A stretch of 12,985 bases of DNA, taken from JAQXDR01 sp038138625. Lineage in GTDB: Bacteria; Pseudomonadota; Alphaproteobacteria; Rhodobacterales; Rhodobacteraceae. The notes under the pieces were generated by a model that saw only the letters and a program-made list of their open reading frames with translations, was not told the origin of the DNA and did no database searches. Position numbers and translations under genes: made by a program. Where the stretch lies: assembly GCA_038138625.1 (NCBI GenBank), contig JAYQEA010000110.1, forward strand, positions 1-12,985, in the 5' to 3' direction. Below are positions 6,744 through 12,983 of the stretch, piece after piece (within the stretch, counting starts at the first letter, position 1; each line of letters opens with the position of its first letter).

Positions 6744-7629
6744 TGAAAAATCCTTTTATGAAAAAGAAGGTTATCTAAAGGTAGAAAACGCAGTGACCCC
6801 CGAGGAGTTGCACACGCTGCAAGAAGTCACTCAAAGCTTTATAGACGCAGCCCGGGGGATCACAGGATCCAACGACGTGTATGACGTCGACGCAGGACAT
6901 ACCGCAGAGACCCCGCGATTGACACGGATAAAACTGCCGCACAAACAGCACCCCCTGTATGATACGATCCTGAAAAAATCCGGGGTAACAGAGGTCATAA
7001 CCGACCTGCTGGGCCCCGATACCGTGCTTTTGACAGCCAAATTAAACACCAAGGCACCTGGTGGAGGCGCGGCAGTTGAATGGCATCAGGACTGGGCTTT
7101 CTATCCACATACCAATGATAATTTGCTGGCGGTGGGGCTTTTCCTAAAAGATGTGACCGAAGAAAATGGCCCCCTTATGGTCCAACCTCGCACCCACAAA
7201 GGTCCTTTGCTGAGCCATCATGCCAATGGCGTTTTTGCCGGTGCGATTGATCCTGACGATCCGTTATTTGATCCGGCATCCTGTGTCACGCTCACGGGCA
7301 AAGCCGGAGATATGACCGTGCATCATGCGCGAACCCTGCATGGATCCGCTCCCAACCGGTCACAGGACATGCGGCAGATACTCTTTTTCGAATGTGCGGC
7401 TGCCGATGCATGGCCGCTTTTGGGATCAAGCAGCTATTTTCATGCTTTGGGCCAACGGTTGTTCTGGGATGATTTGCAAGACCGTATGATCACCGGTGTG
7501 CCCTGCCTGACCCCACGGCTCGAACCCGTGCCTGTTACAATGCCGGTTCCGCCCGCTCCTGATACCAGTTCTATTTTCAAGATACAGACCTCCGGTCAGG
7601 CGAAGTCGGCCTTCGAGGGATCTCATTAG
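6730..7629 (+). CDS. PhyH-family Fe(II)/2-oxoglutarate-dependent dioxygenase
   Basis: A 299-residue phytanoyl-CoA dioxygenase (PhyH) superfamily protein. The iron ligands are read as H119 and D121 in EWHQDW and H204 in LHGS. R215 (DMRQI), 11 residues after the distal histidine as in human PhyH, would bind 2-oxoglutarate. The N-terminus FYEKEGYLKVENAVTPEEL is typical of the family. The start at ATG 6730 is chosen because AGGAGG (6719-6724) lies five bases upstream; an upstream in-frame TTG at 6712 has no comparable site. Family members hydroxylate small metabolites, and some remove side groups by oxidation. It is the last gene of the rightward operon and overlaps the preceding gene by 14 bases, so it should act on a substrate related to the sugar acids handled here. 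The C-terminal 40 residues are proline-rich. Substrate cannot be assigned. Confidence 0.8.
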   Translation: MLTTDEKSFYEKEGYLKVENAVTPEELHTLQEVTQSFIDAARGITGSNDVYDVDAGHTAETPRLTRIKLPHKQHPLYDTILKKSGVTEVITDLLGPDTVLLTAKLNTKAPGGGAAVEWHQDWAFYPHTNDNLLAVGLFLKDVTEENGPLMVQPRTHKGPLLSHHANGVFAGAIDPDDPLFDPASCVTLTGKAGDMTVHHARTLHGSAPNRSQDMRQILFFECAAADAWPLLGSSSYFHALGQRLFWDDLQDRMITGVPCLTPRLEPVPVTMPVPPAPDTSSIFKIQTSGQAKSAFEGSH

Positions 7630-7646
7630 CGTGAAATTTTTTGACG

Positions 7647-7675
7647 TTGAAACACGCGCAAAAGGGGGCTAGGTC
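7647..7675 (+). promoter_or_regulatory. Weak candidate promoter upstream of ccmC
   Basis: TTGAAA (7647-7652) and TAGGTC (7670-7675) are 17 bases apart. The -35 is fair and the -10 is poor. If real, transcription would begin at or next to the ccmC ATG, giving a leaderless message. A TTGACG at 7641-7646 has no matching -10. Read-through from the dioxygenase gene is the alternative, as the gap is only 52 bp and no terminator is visible. Confidence 0.2.
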
Positions 7676-7681
7676 GATTCC

Positions 7682-8410
7682 ATGTCACTCTGGGAATACG
7701 CAAATCCTGTTAAGTTCATGCGCATGGCGGATCGCATCCTGCCGGTGCTTTGGCCCCTTTCGGCCATATTACTGGTCGGTGGTCTGATCTGGGGGTTCTT
7801 CTTTACTCCGGATGACTTTCGTCAGGGATCTTCGGTCAAAATCATATATTTGCACGTGCCATCTGCTTTGATGGCCATCAACGGTTGGTTGATGATGTTG
7901 GTGGCCTCTTTGATTTGGATCATCCGGCGTCATCACGTCAGTGCTTTGGCCGCGCGTGCGGCGGCTCCGGTTGGGGCAACGATGACCGTCATTGCCTTGG
8001 CGACTGGTGCGCTTTGGGGGCAGCCGATGTGGGGAACATGGTGGGTTTGGGACCCGCGTTTGACCTCGTTTCTGATCCTGTTTTTGTTTTATCTGGGATA
8101 CATGGCTCTTTGGGTGGCCATTGAAAACGACGATACAGCTGCGGATCTGACATCCATCCTCTGTCTTGTTGGATCAGTTTTTGCGCTTTTGAGCCGTTAT
8201 GCGGTAAACTTGTGGAACCAGGGCTTGCATCAAGGGGCGACCTTTTCTGTGGATGCCGAAACAAATATCGCCCCCGTCTTCTGGTATCCGGCTCTTGCCG
8301 CGATGGGGGGCTTTATCCTGTTATTCATTGCGCTGGTTTTGTTGCGTACCCAGACCGAGATCCGTCTGCGCAGAGCACGCGCCCTTATCGCACGTGAGGT
8401 GGTCGAATAA
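7682..8410 (+). CDS. ccmC: Haem transporter CcmC of cytochrome c maturation
   Basis: A 242-residue inner-membrane protein with six predicted membrane segments. The periplasmic tryptophan-rich WWD signature WGTWWVWDPRLTS (117-129) sits between two conserved histidines, H58 (YLHVP) and H183 (GLHQG), which are the haem ligands in the family. CcmC loads haem onto CcmE in System I maturation of c-type cytochromes. The protein is full length. The ATG at 7682 is preceded by GGGGGCTAGG, a loose ribosome-binding site. The stop overlaps the ccmD start by one base (TAATG). CcmA and CcmB, usually encoded directly upstream, are not here; the preceding gene is the unrelated PhyH dioxygenase. Confidence 0.95.
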   Translation: MSLWEYANPVKFMRMADRILPVLWPLSAILLVGGLIWGFFFTPDDFRQGSSVKIIYLHVPSALMAINGWLMMLVASLIWIIRRHHVSALAARAAAPVGATMTVIALATGALWGQPMWGTWWVWDPRLTSFLILFLFYLGYMALWVAIENDDTAADLTSILCLVGSVFALLSRYAVNLWNQGLHQGATFSVDAETNIAPVFWYPALAAMGGFILLFIALVLLRTQTEIRLRRARALIAREVVE

Positions 8411-8562
8411 TGCCCGATCTCGGTAAATATGCCTTTTATGTATTGTCGGCCTATGGGGTATCCTTGGTTTGTTTAGCTGCTTTGATCTGGGAGAGTTTCA
8501 GACGGGCTGCCAAGGCACGCGCGCAATTAGCCGAGATCGAGGCGCGCACCAAGCATGGCTAA
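8410..8562 (+). CDS. ccmD: Haem exporter accessory protein CcmD
   Basis: A 50-residue protein: short N-terminus MPDLGKYAFYV, one membrane helix (about 10-28, SAYGVSLVCLAALIW) and a charged cytoplasmic tail rich in Arg, Lys and Ala. This is the standard CcmD layout; CcmD helps release haem-loaded CcmE from the CcmABC complex. It overlaps ccmC by one base and ccmG by eight bases, which is the usual operon position. Because of its size it is easily missed by gene finders. Confidence 0.92.
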   Translation: MPDLGKYAFYVLSAYGVSLVCLAALIWESFRRAAKARAQLAEIEARTKHG

Positions 8563-9094
8563 AATCTCACCTTTTGTGATCCTGCCACCTGTTCTGTTTG
8601 CCGCGTTTGCGGCGATCGCGTACTTTGGCATGTTTCGCGACGACGGGGATGGTCTTCCGTCCACGCGCATCGGCCAGCCCGCACCCGAAGTGACCGATGT
8701 TGCCTTGCCCGGATATGCTGCAATTGATCGTGACGTGTTCACAGGTGGTGAGGTCGTTGTAGTAAACTTTTGGGCCAGTTGGTGCCCGCCTTGCCGGGCA
8801 GAACATCCAACACTTCTGGCTTTGCAAAGCCAGGGTGTAAGCATTGTCGGGGTGAACTTTAAAGATAACGCCCAAGATGCGGCCTCTTATCTGGCCGAGT
8901 CGGGGAATCCGTTTGTCGCGGTCCCGTTGGATCCGACTGGCCGCACAGCCATTGAATGGGGCGTCACCGCGCCACCTGAGACATTTATCGTAGGTCGAGA
9001 CGGCCGTGTACGTCATCGGTTTGCTGGGCCATTGGTAGGCAGTGATTACGAACAACGGTTTTTACCAGAGCTTGAGAAAGCCCTCGGGCCGTAA
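8555..9094 (+). CDS. ccmG: Thiol:disulfide interchange protein CcmG/DsbE
   Basis: A 179-residue membrane-anchored thioredoxin-fold protein. The N-terminal helix (about 6-25) anchors it in the inner membrane with the thioredoxin domain in the periplasm. The active site is WCPPC (76-80; C77 and C80) in NFWASWCPPCRAEHP, and the cis-proline region GVTAPPETFIV (136-146) is the family hallmark. It keeps apocytochrome c haem-binding cysteines reduced, directly or through CcmH, with electrons from CcdA/DsbD. The ATG lies inside the end of ccmD (8-base overlap), so translation is probably coupled. It corresponds to helX of Rhodobacter. No ccmH or ccmI follows. Confidence 0.95.
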   Translation: MAKISPFVILPPVLFAAFAAIAYFGMFRDDGDGLPSTRIGQPAPEVTDVALPGYAAIDRDVFTGGEVVVVNFWASWCPPCRAEHPTLLALQSQGVSIVGVNFKDNAQDAASYLAESGNPFVAVPLDPTGRTAIEWGVTAPPETFIVGRDGRVRHRFAGPLVGSDYEQRFLPELEKALGP

Positions 9095-9172
9095 GTTATG
9101 TATTTTGGGTCTACAGGCGGTGCAATTGGTCTGATGGCCGGTCTTGCCAGGATCTAGTGTCGCCTGCTCGAT

Positions 9173-9274
9173 TTAAGGAAGCAACGCGCCAGCACTTTGC
9201 AAGGGTCCGGCAACAGTGCCCACCACAGCAATAAGAACCAAAGCCACAGCCTGAAGGACACTAATCATTTTCAT
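9173..9274 (-). CDS. Candidate 33-residue single-pass membrane peptide
   Basis: A short frame starting at ATG 9274 (MKMISVLQAVALVLIAVV...) and ending in TAA at 9173-9175. It reads as two-lysine-free hydrophobic core after an MKM start, with a membrane helix at about residues 5-23 and a short GPLQSAGALLP tail. The sequence AGGTGA lies six bases before the ATG, a reasonable ribosome-binding site. It is convergent with ccmG and 78 bp from its stop. It could be a small membrane protein or a bare signal-like peptide. No family is recognised, and the case rests on composition and the ribosome-binding site alone. Confidence 0.4.
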   Translation of the reverse strand: MKMISVLQAVALVLIAVVGTVAGPLQSAGALLP

Positions 9275-9992
9275 GCGACTCACCTAATCATCTACCAAGC
9301 CTCTAAGGTGGGCATATCGACGCCATTTGTTAAGAGGGCGAAAGGCGCACCCTGGCAAGTCAGCATGCCAAGACGCCGGTTTTTCGCATGTAAAAATACT
9401 TTTTTCATTTTGTTTTATAAGCATAGAGGGCGTTTTGGGAATTTCGCGGCAAGCTGTCGCAGTATCTATTGTTTGAACAAAAACAGAGCAAGCGACGATT
9501 AATTTACGAAGCGCAGTGGTGTCTGGCTCCCCCAGTTGATCGCTCTTGGACAAGATGCAGACCAGTCTGGCGAACCCGATAACGGCGATCCTTGACCATG
9601 TATCTTTGTAGAATTTCGAGATCAAGAAACGCGGTTGACAAAACCTGCGTCACCGAAGCCTTCCCTTAATGCCCCCCGACCGTCTTAGGCCATTGAATGC
9701 TGTTTTTGGATTTTTTAGGCAGTTCTCGTTGATCAGCAGGGTGCAGAACTGGAGTGTGTAACAATAGATCACAACCTTATTACTTTTGAAATTAGGCTGA
9801 TTAGAATTTAAAAACTCAAACCAGTCAGTTCGAAATTCGCTATTGGTGCGTGCTTTGAGCATTGGTTCAAAGTCCAAGGTAAATTATGCTATTCCAAGTT
9901 GGCCCTTATCGGGTTGTGAAAAAGACAATAATTTACAATGTGTTACGAATTTTTTTTGAAATAAAATCGACGCGTCGTTCTGAAATGTGCAG

Positions 9993-10023
9993 CTTAAGGG
10001 GCATCAACGATGCCTCAAGTTTT
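9993..10023 (+). terminator. Stem-loop with T-run, possible Rho-independent terminator
   Basis: GGCATC (10000-10005) and GATGCC (10009-10014) pair perfectly around an AAC loop. The stem extends through a G-U and a G-C pair and, past a two-base bulge, CTT/AAG (9993-9995 with 10017-10019). TTTT follows at 10020-10023. On the plus strand this has terminator form. There is no plus-strand gene close upstream, so it may end a small RNA starting in the AT-rich DNA before it. Confidence 0.4.
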
Positions 10024-10090
10024 CGCAAACATTCCGTCCGTCGAAGCATTTTTTCGACTATTATTCTTTACTAAACTTCCAACTTTTTCC

Positions 10091-10104
10091 GTTGTGTTCA
10101 CAAC
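10091..10104. promoter_or_regulatory. Inverted repeat GTTGTG-TT-CACAAC, candidate operator
   Basis: Perfect six-base arms separated by two bases, 15 bases upstream of the candidate -35 of the DUF1223 gene. The position, roughly 60 bases before the predicted transcription start, suits an activator site. No regulator family is assigned. Confidence 0.35.
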
Positions 10105-10119
10105 TCGTCTCGCAAAACC

Positions 10120-10160
10120 TTGATTGGCCATTTGAACGCACTGTCTATATCCCGTACTTA
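10120..10160 (+). promoter_or_regulatory. Candidate promoter(s) of the DUF1223 gene
   Basis: Two overlapping possibilities: TTGATT (10120-10125) with TCTATA (10144-10149), spacer 18; and TTGAAC (10132-10137) with TACTTA (10155-10160), spacer 17. Either would give a short leader before the ATG at 10189. Both are moderate matches to the sigma-70 pattern. Confidence 0.3.
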
Positions 10161-10188
10161 GACACTCTGGGGAAACATTTGATTCATT

Positions 10189-10881
10189 ATGCGCGCGTTG
10201 TGGTGTAAAATTCTAATAGCTTGGATTGCTTTGGCCGGGTGGGCTCAAGCCCAGTCACCGGTCGTGATCGAGCTTTTCACCTCGCAAGGCTGCGCGTCAT
10301 GCCCTGCCGCCGATACGCTTCTGGCGCAGCTTGGGATGCGCGATGATGTTATTCCCTTAGCTCTACATGTCGACTACTGGGATTACATCGGCTGGAAGGA
10401 CACCTACGCACAACACACCTTTACCCGTCGGCAAAAAGCCTATGCCCGGGTCAGTCAGCGAAATGTGATTTTTACCCCCCAAATGATCGTAAATGGTACA
10501 AAGGCAGGTGCTGGAAACCGTCCATTGGAAATGGCAGAGATGTTGATTGCTGCCAAGTTTGAGGCTCCCAAAGCAACGATCCAGATCTCGCGAGACGCAG
10601 AGACCTTGACTGTATCCGCCGAGGCTCTGGTTGACCTAGGTGCGGCTGAAATTCACGTCATTCGGTATATTCCCGAGCAAATTCAAAAGATCACGCATGG
10701 TGAAAATGCGGGGCTTGACCAAAAATACACCCACATTGTCACCGAGTGGACAACACCGGGCGCATGGGACGGGGTGGGACAATATCAGGAAAATTTTGAG
10801 ATTACGGGCGACGGCCCCATTGTTGTTTTGCTTCAAGGAGAGCGGTTTGGGCCCATTTTTGCGGCGGCGCGCATAAAGTAG
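10189..10881 (+). CDS. DUF1223 secreted thioredoxin-like protein
   Basis: A 230-residue protein with an N-terminal signal peptide (positive MRALWCK, hydrophobic core, likely cleavage after AQA near residue 21). It then has the DUF1223 family hallmarks: VVIELFTSQGCASCPAAD (25-42) with a CxxC pair (C35, C38), ALHVDYWDYIGWKD (58-71), FTPQMIVNG (95-103), and the C-terminal GPIFAAARIK. The first half is a thioredoxin-like fold and the CxxC suggests a periplasmic redox role, but no biochemical function is established for the family. The ATG at 10189 has only a distant GGGGA, 15-20 bases upstream, so initiation may be weak. The gene is monocistronic and converges on the acyltransferase gene 27 bp away. 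Confidence 0.88.
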   Translation: MRALWCKILIAWIALAGWAQAQSPVVIELFTSQGCASCPAADTLLAQLGMRDDVIPLALHVDYWDYIGWKDTYAQHTFTRRQKAYARVSQRNVIFTPQMIVNGTKAGAGNRPLEMAEMLIAAKFEAPKATIQISRDAETLTVSAEALVDLGAAEIHVIRYIPEQIQKITHGENAGLDQKYTHIVTEWTTPGAWDGVGQYQENFEITGDGPIVVLLQGERFGPIFAAARIK

Positions 10882-10894
10882 CGGCCGCAAGGAT
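10859..10894 (+). terminator. Weak terminator-like hairpin at the end of the DUF1223 gene
   Basis: TTGCGGC (10859-10865) and GCCGCAA (10884-10890) form a seven-base stem around an 18-base loop that includes the stop codon, followed by GGATTTT. The loop is large and the T-run short and displaced, so this is a weak candidate in the convergent gap. Confidence 0.28.
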
Positions 10895-10908
10895 TTTGAT
10901 ATCTGCTG

Positions 10909-11880
10909 TCATTCCATGGACGTTTTTTTCTGACGTTCTGGTTTCCAACGGCGATGTATCCAGAACCATTGTTCTGGCTGCGCCTCTATTCGTGCTTCCA
11001 AACGCGTGGTCACCTCGCGCATCATGTCTTCGGGATCACTATGCGCGACTGGTTTTTCAAAAACGATATCAAAGGTCTGCCCATCGGTGCGTCTGATTGC
11101 AAAAAAGGGTATCAGCAAAGCATTGGTGCGCAAAGCGATCTCGGCTGCCGATAACATAGTCGGCGCCGGTTTTCCCAAAAAGGGCAGGGGGACGCCCTTG
11201 GATGAATAGATGTCAAAGAGCAGTACCGCCATTCCTCCGTCTCGGATATGGCGTACAAGGCCGGCAGTGCCGCGACGTCCTTGTGCAAACACAGGCCCTG
11301 ACATGCTGTGCATATTGGCTGCGTAATGGCTGTTGAAATAGGGATTGCGCATTGGCCGGTAAAGTCCGCCAATCTGATAACCGCGAGCGACCAAAGCGGC
11401 TCTTGCAGCCTCAAAATTCCCGTAATGCCCCGTAACCAGAACAACTGGGGTTCCATCGCGCTGCGCTGACTTGAGAGCCTCTACACCTTGGCCCTGAAGT
11501 GGCACGTGCGCCATACGCTGCTTTAGGCCATCCATATCGTAGTTTTCAATAATAGTCCGCCCTGCTTGATGAGCCACTGCTCGCGCAATCCGGCGACGTT
11601 CCGCGGAACTGAGATGCGGCCAGACATAGAGCAGGTTATCTTCAGCTCGTTTCTGATATCCCACGATTGGTGCAATTATTCGCGATACGGTGGCGCCAAA
11701 TAAAGCAAGCCGCATACGCAGTGGAAGAGCAAGGGCACATCGTATCATGGCCCGCAGGAACCGGTCAGACAGCCACTGCCCATACGTGCCATGCGTAACG
11801 TCGGATGGACCGGGATGCTTTGGTTGTTGTGGCACCGACCACCTCTTTATTATGTCCTTCGCAAGGTGATACGCCGCCAT
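10909..11880 (-). CDS. LpxL/HtrB-family lipid A-type acyltransferase
   Basis: A 323-residue membrane-associated acyltransferase of the lysophospholipid/lauroyl acyltransferase family. The catalytic HX4E motif is GHYGNFEA (H152, E157). It is followed by the substrate-binding YRPMRNPYFN (174-183), a GGMAVLLFDIY block (215-225, where many homologues have a DQ pair) and WFWIHRRWK (305-313) near the C-terminus. Homologues transfer a secondary acyl chain from acyl-ACP to lipid A at the inner membrane; some alphaproteobacterial members act on other lipids. The frame extends to a TTG at 11895, but ATG 11880 is preferred; neither has a strong ribosome-binding site. It lies 62 bp after fliG on the same strand and could be co-transcribed with it. 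The first 35 residues look poorly conserved. Confidence 0.82.
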   Translation of the reverse strand: MAAYHLAKDIIKRWSVPQQPKHPGPSDVTHGTYGQWLSDRFLRAMIRCALALPLRMRLALFGATVSRIIAPIVGYQKRAEDNLLYVWPHLSSAERRRIARAVAHQAGRTIIENYDMDGLKQRMAHVPLQGQGVEALKSAQRDGTPVVLVTGHYGNFEAARAALVARGYQIGGLYRPMRNPYFNSHYAANMHSMSGPVFAQGRRGTAGLVRHIRDGGMAVLLFDIYSSKGVPLPFLGKPAPTMLSAAEIALRTNALLIPFFAIRRTDGQTFDIVFEKPVAHSDPEDMMREVTTRLEARIEAQPEQWFWIHRRWKPERQKKTSME

Positions 11881-11942
11881 CGTGCCTGCGTGCAAGGGCT
11901 GCGCCGTCCAATCGGCCGATACAATTTATAAGGCGTGGGGTT

Positions 11943-12983
11943 CTATTCGTCTTCGTCAACGACGCGTAGTTTGATTTCCCCGGTTGCGATCAGATCCCGG
12001 ATTGCCGAAATTACTGTACTTTGCGCAGCTTCAACTTCTTTTCGACCAACAGGGGGAAGATCATTCATCTCGTCTCGTAATGTCTGGGCCATCCGTTTTG
12101 ACATATTGGAAAGAATAAACTCAACAGAGTTCTGTTCTGCACCTTCTGTGGCCCCCGCCATCGCGACGACCAGATCGGCCTGGTCGACATCCCGAGCAAG
12201 TTTCGGGACATCCAGGGGTTGGACACGTTCGGGGATATCTGCGAAGGTGAAGATCGCTTTGCGGACGGCTTCGGCAAAGTCTGCGTCAGCTTCGTCCAAA
12301 CCTGTCAAAACATCCTCGCGCGTGTTGGTAGCCGAATAGTTCAGGATTGCTCCCACACGTTCAACGGGTGTCGTCGAAAAAGCGCGTTCCGGTTCCTGAT
12401 CCAATTGCGCGACGATCGAATGCCCGATGCGAGCGACGGCTTCTGGGGTCACATTTTCGGTCATAGAGACGGAAAATGTAATACGGCGCGCACGGTCGCC
12501 GGGTAGTTTTCCAAGTAACGCTGCCGCCTTGTCGACGTTGAGTTTTGAGATCAAAACCGCCGCGACCTCAATGCTTTCGGCCATAACGATGTCGCGCAGC
12601 TTATCTGCTTCCAAGGCCTCAATCCGTTGCCAGGGGTCGTTAGATCGGGGCGCGCCGGTTTCCCGTCTCAATCGCCGCGCAAGAGAGGGGGCTATTTTTC
12701 CCTCCAACTGGTTCAAGGCCCCTGCAATGCCTCCGGGGAAACGCAATCCCACTGCATCCAGCTCGCTGGCGAATTCCTCAACCACACTCAGCAACGTTTC
12801 CCGGTCTACCAGTTTTAGAGAACCAATCTGTAAGGCCAGCTGCTCTTGTACAGGTATGGGGAGTTTGTGCAGTGGAATATCTATGCCTTCACGCAATAGA
12901 AACTGCACGACGATTGCCGCCTTTGCCGGCCTGTTCAACGGTCCGTTTGACGTTGCTTCACCGGACACGGAAGGAAGGGGCAT
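11943..12983 (-). CDS. fliG: Flagellar motor switch protein FliG
   Basis: A 346-residue FliG, the C-ring protein that links the MS ring to FliM and takes torque from MotA. An N-terminal domain (about 15-105, RPAKAAIVVQFLL), a middle ARM domain (about 115-200) and the C-terminal domain are all visible. The C-terminal domain has LTGLDEADADFAEAVRKAIFTF and ERVQPLDVPKLARDVDQADLVVAMAG, with RDVDQ at 264-268 matching the conserved torque-helix region, then LSNMSKRM (291-298). The EHPQ motif of typical middle domains is replaced by ESIE (136-139). This resembles FliG of other Rhodobacterales as recalled. The ATG at 12983 is two bases from the window edge, so the ribosome-binding site and any longer start are out of view. 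The acyltransferase gene follows downstream. Confidence 0.88.
   Translation of the reverse strand: MPLPSVSGEATSNGPLNRPAKAAIVVQFLLREGIDIPLHKLPIPVQEQLALQIGSLKLVDRETLLSVVEEFASELDAVGLRFPGGIAGALNQLEGKIAPSLARRLRRETGAPRSNDPWQRIEALEADKLRDIVMAESIEVAAVLISKLNVDKAAALLGKLPGDRARRITFSVSMTENVTPEAVARIGHSIVAQLDQEPERAFSTTPVERVGAILNYSATNTREDVLTGLDEADADFAEAVRKAIFTFADIPERVQPLDVPKLARDVDQADLVVAMAGATEGAEQNSVEFILSNMSKRMAQTLRDEMNDLPPVGRKEVEAAQSTVISAIRDLIATGEIKLRVVDEDE

Larger units (their letters stand above)
9095..10188. other. 1.1-kb region without a confident normal-sized gene
   Basis: Between ccmG and the DUF1223 gene no frame longer than about 115 codons looks like a protein: frames lack recognisable motifs, and base composition shifts toward AT, especially 9360-9480 and 9700-10080. 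Contents supported are a possible 33-residue membrane peptide on the minus strand (9173-9274), a stem-loop with T-run (9993-10023), and the inverted repeat and promoter of the next gene. The stretch 9490-9700 is less AT-rich and could be a decayed gene, but I cannot match it to a family. No tRNA, rRNA or CRISPR structure is seen. Confidence 0.5.

Noticed and set aside
9098..9157. Plus-strand 19-codon frame just after ccmG
   Set aside because: It has no ribosome-binding site and is too short to judge; probably chance.
9114..9166. CAGGCG ... CGCCTG inverted repeat after ccmG as a terminator
   Set aside because: The loop is about 41 bases and there is no T-run, so it is not a convincing terminator.
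9284..9625. Minus-strand open frame of 113 codons
   Set aside because: It has no recognisable motif and mixed composition, starts in an AT-rich region without a clear ribosome-binding site, and overlaps the better small frame region; it may be a relic but cannot be supported as a gene.
9650..9877. Minus-strand open frame of 75 codons
   Set aside because: Asn/Phe/Lys-rich translation is typical of random AT-rich DNA; no domain seen.
9968..9977. Palindrome CGACGCGTCG
   Set aside because: A 10-bp palindrome with no second copy or clear promoter context; likely chance.
11911..11920. Palindrome ATCGGCCGAT between fliG and the acyltransferase
   Set aside because: Isolated, not followed by a T-run, and no matching site elsewhere in the window.
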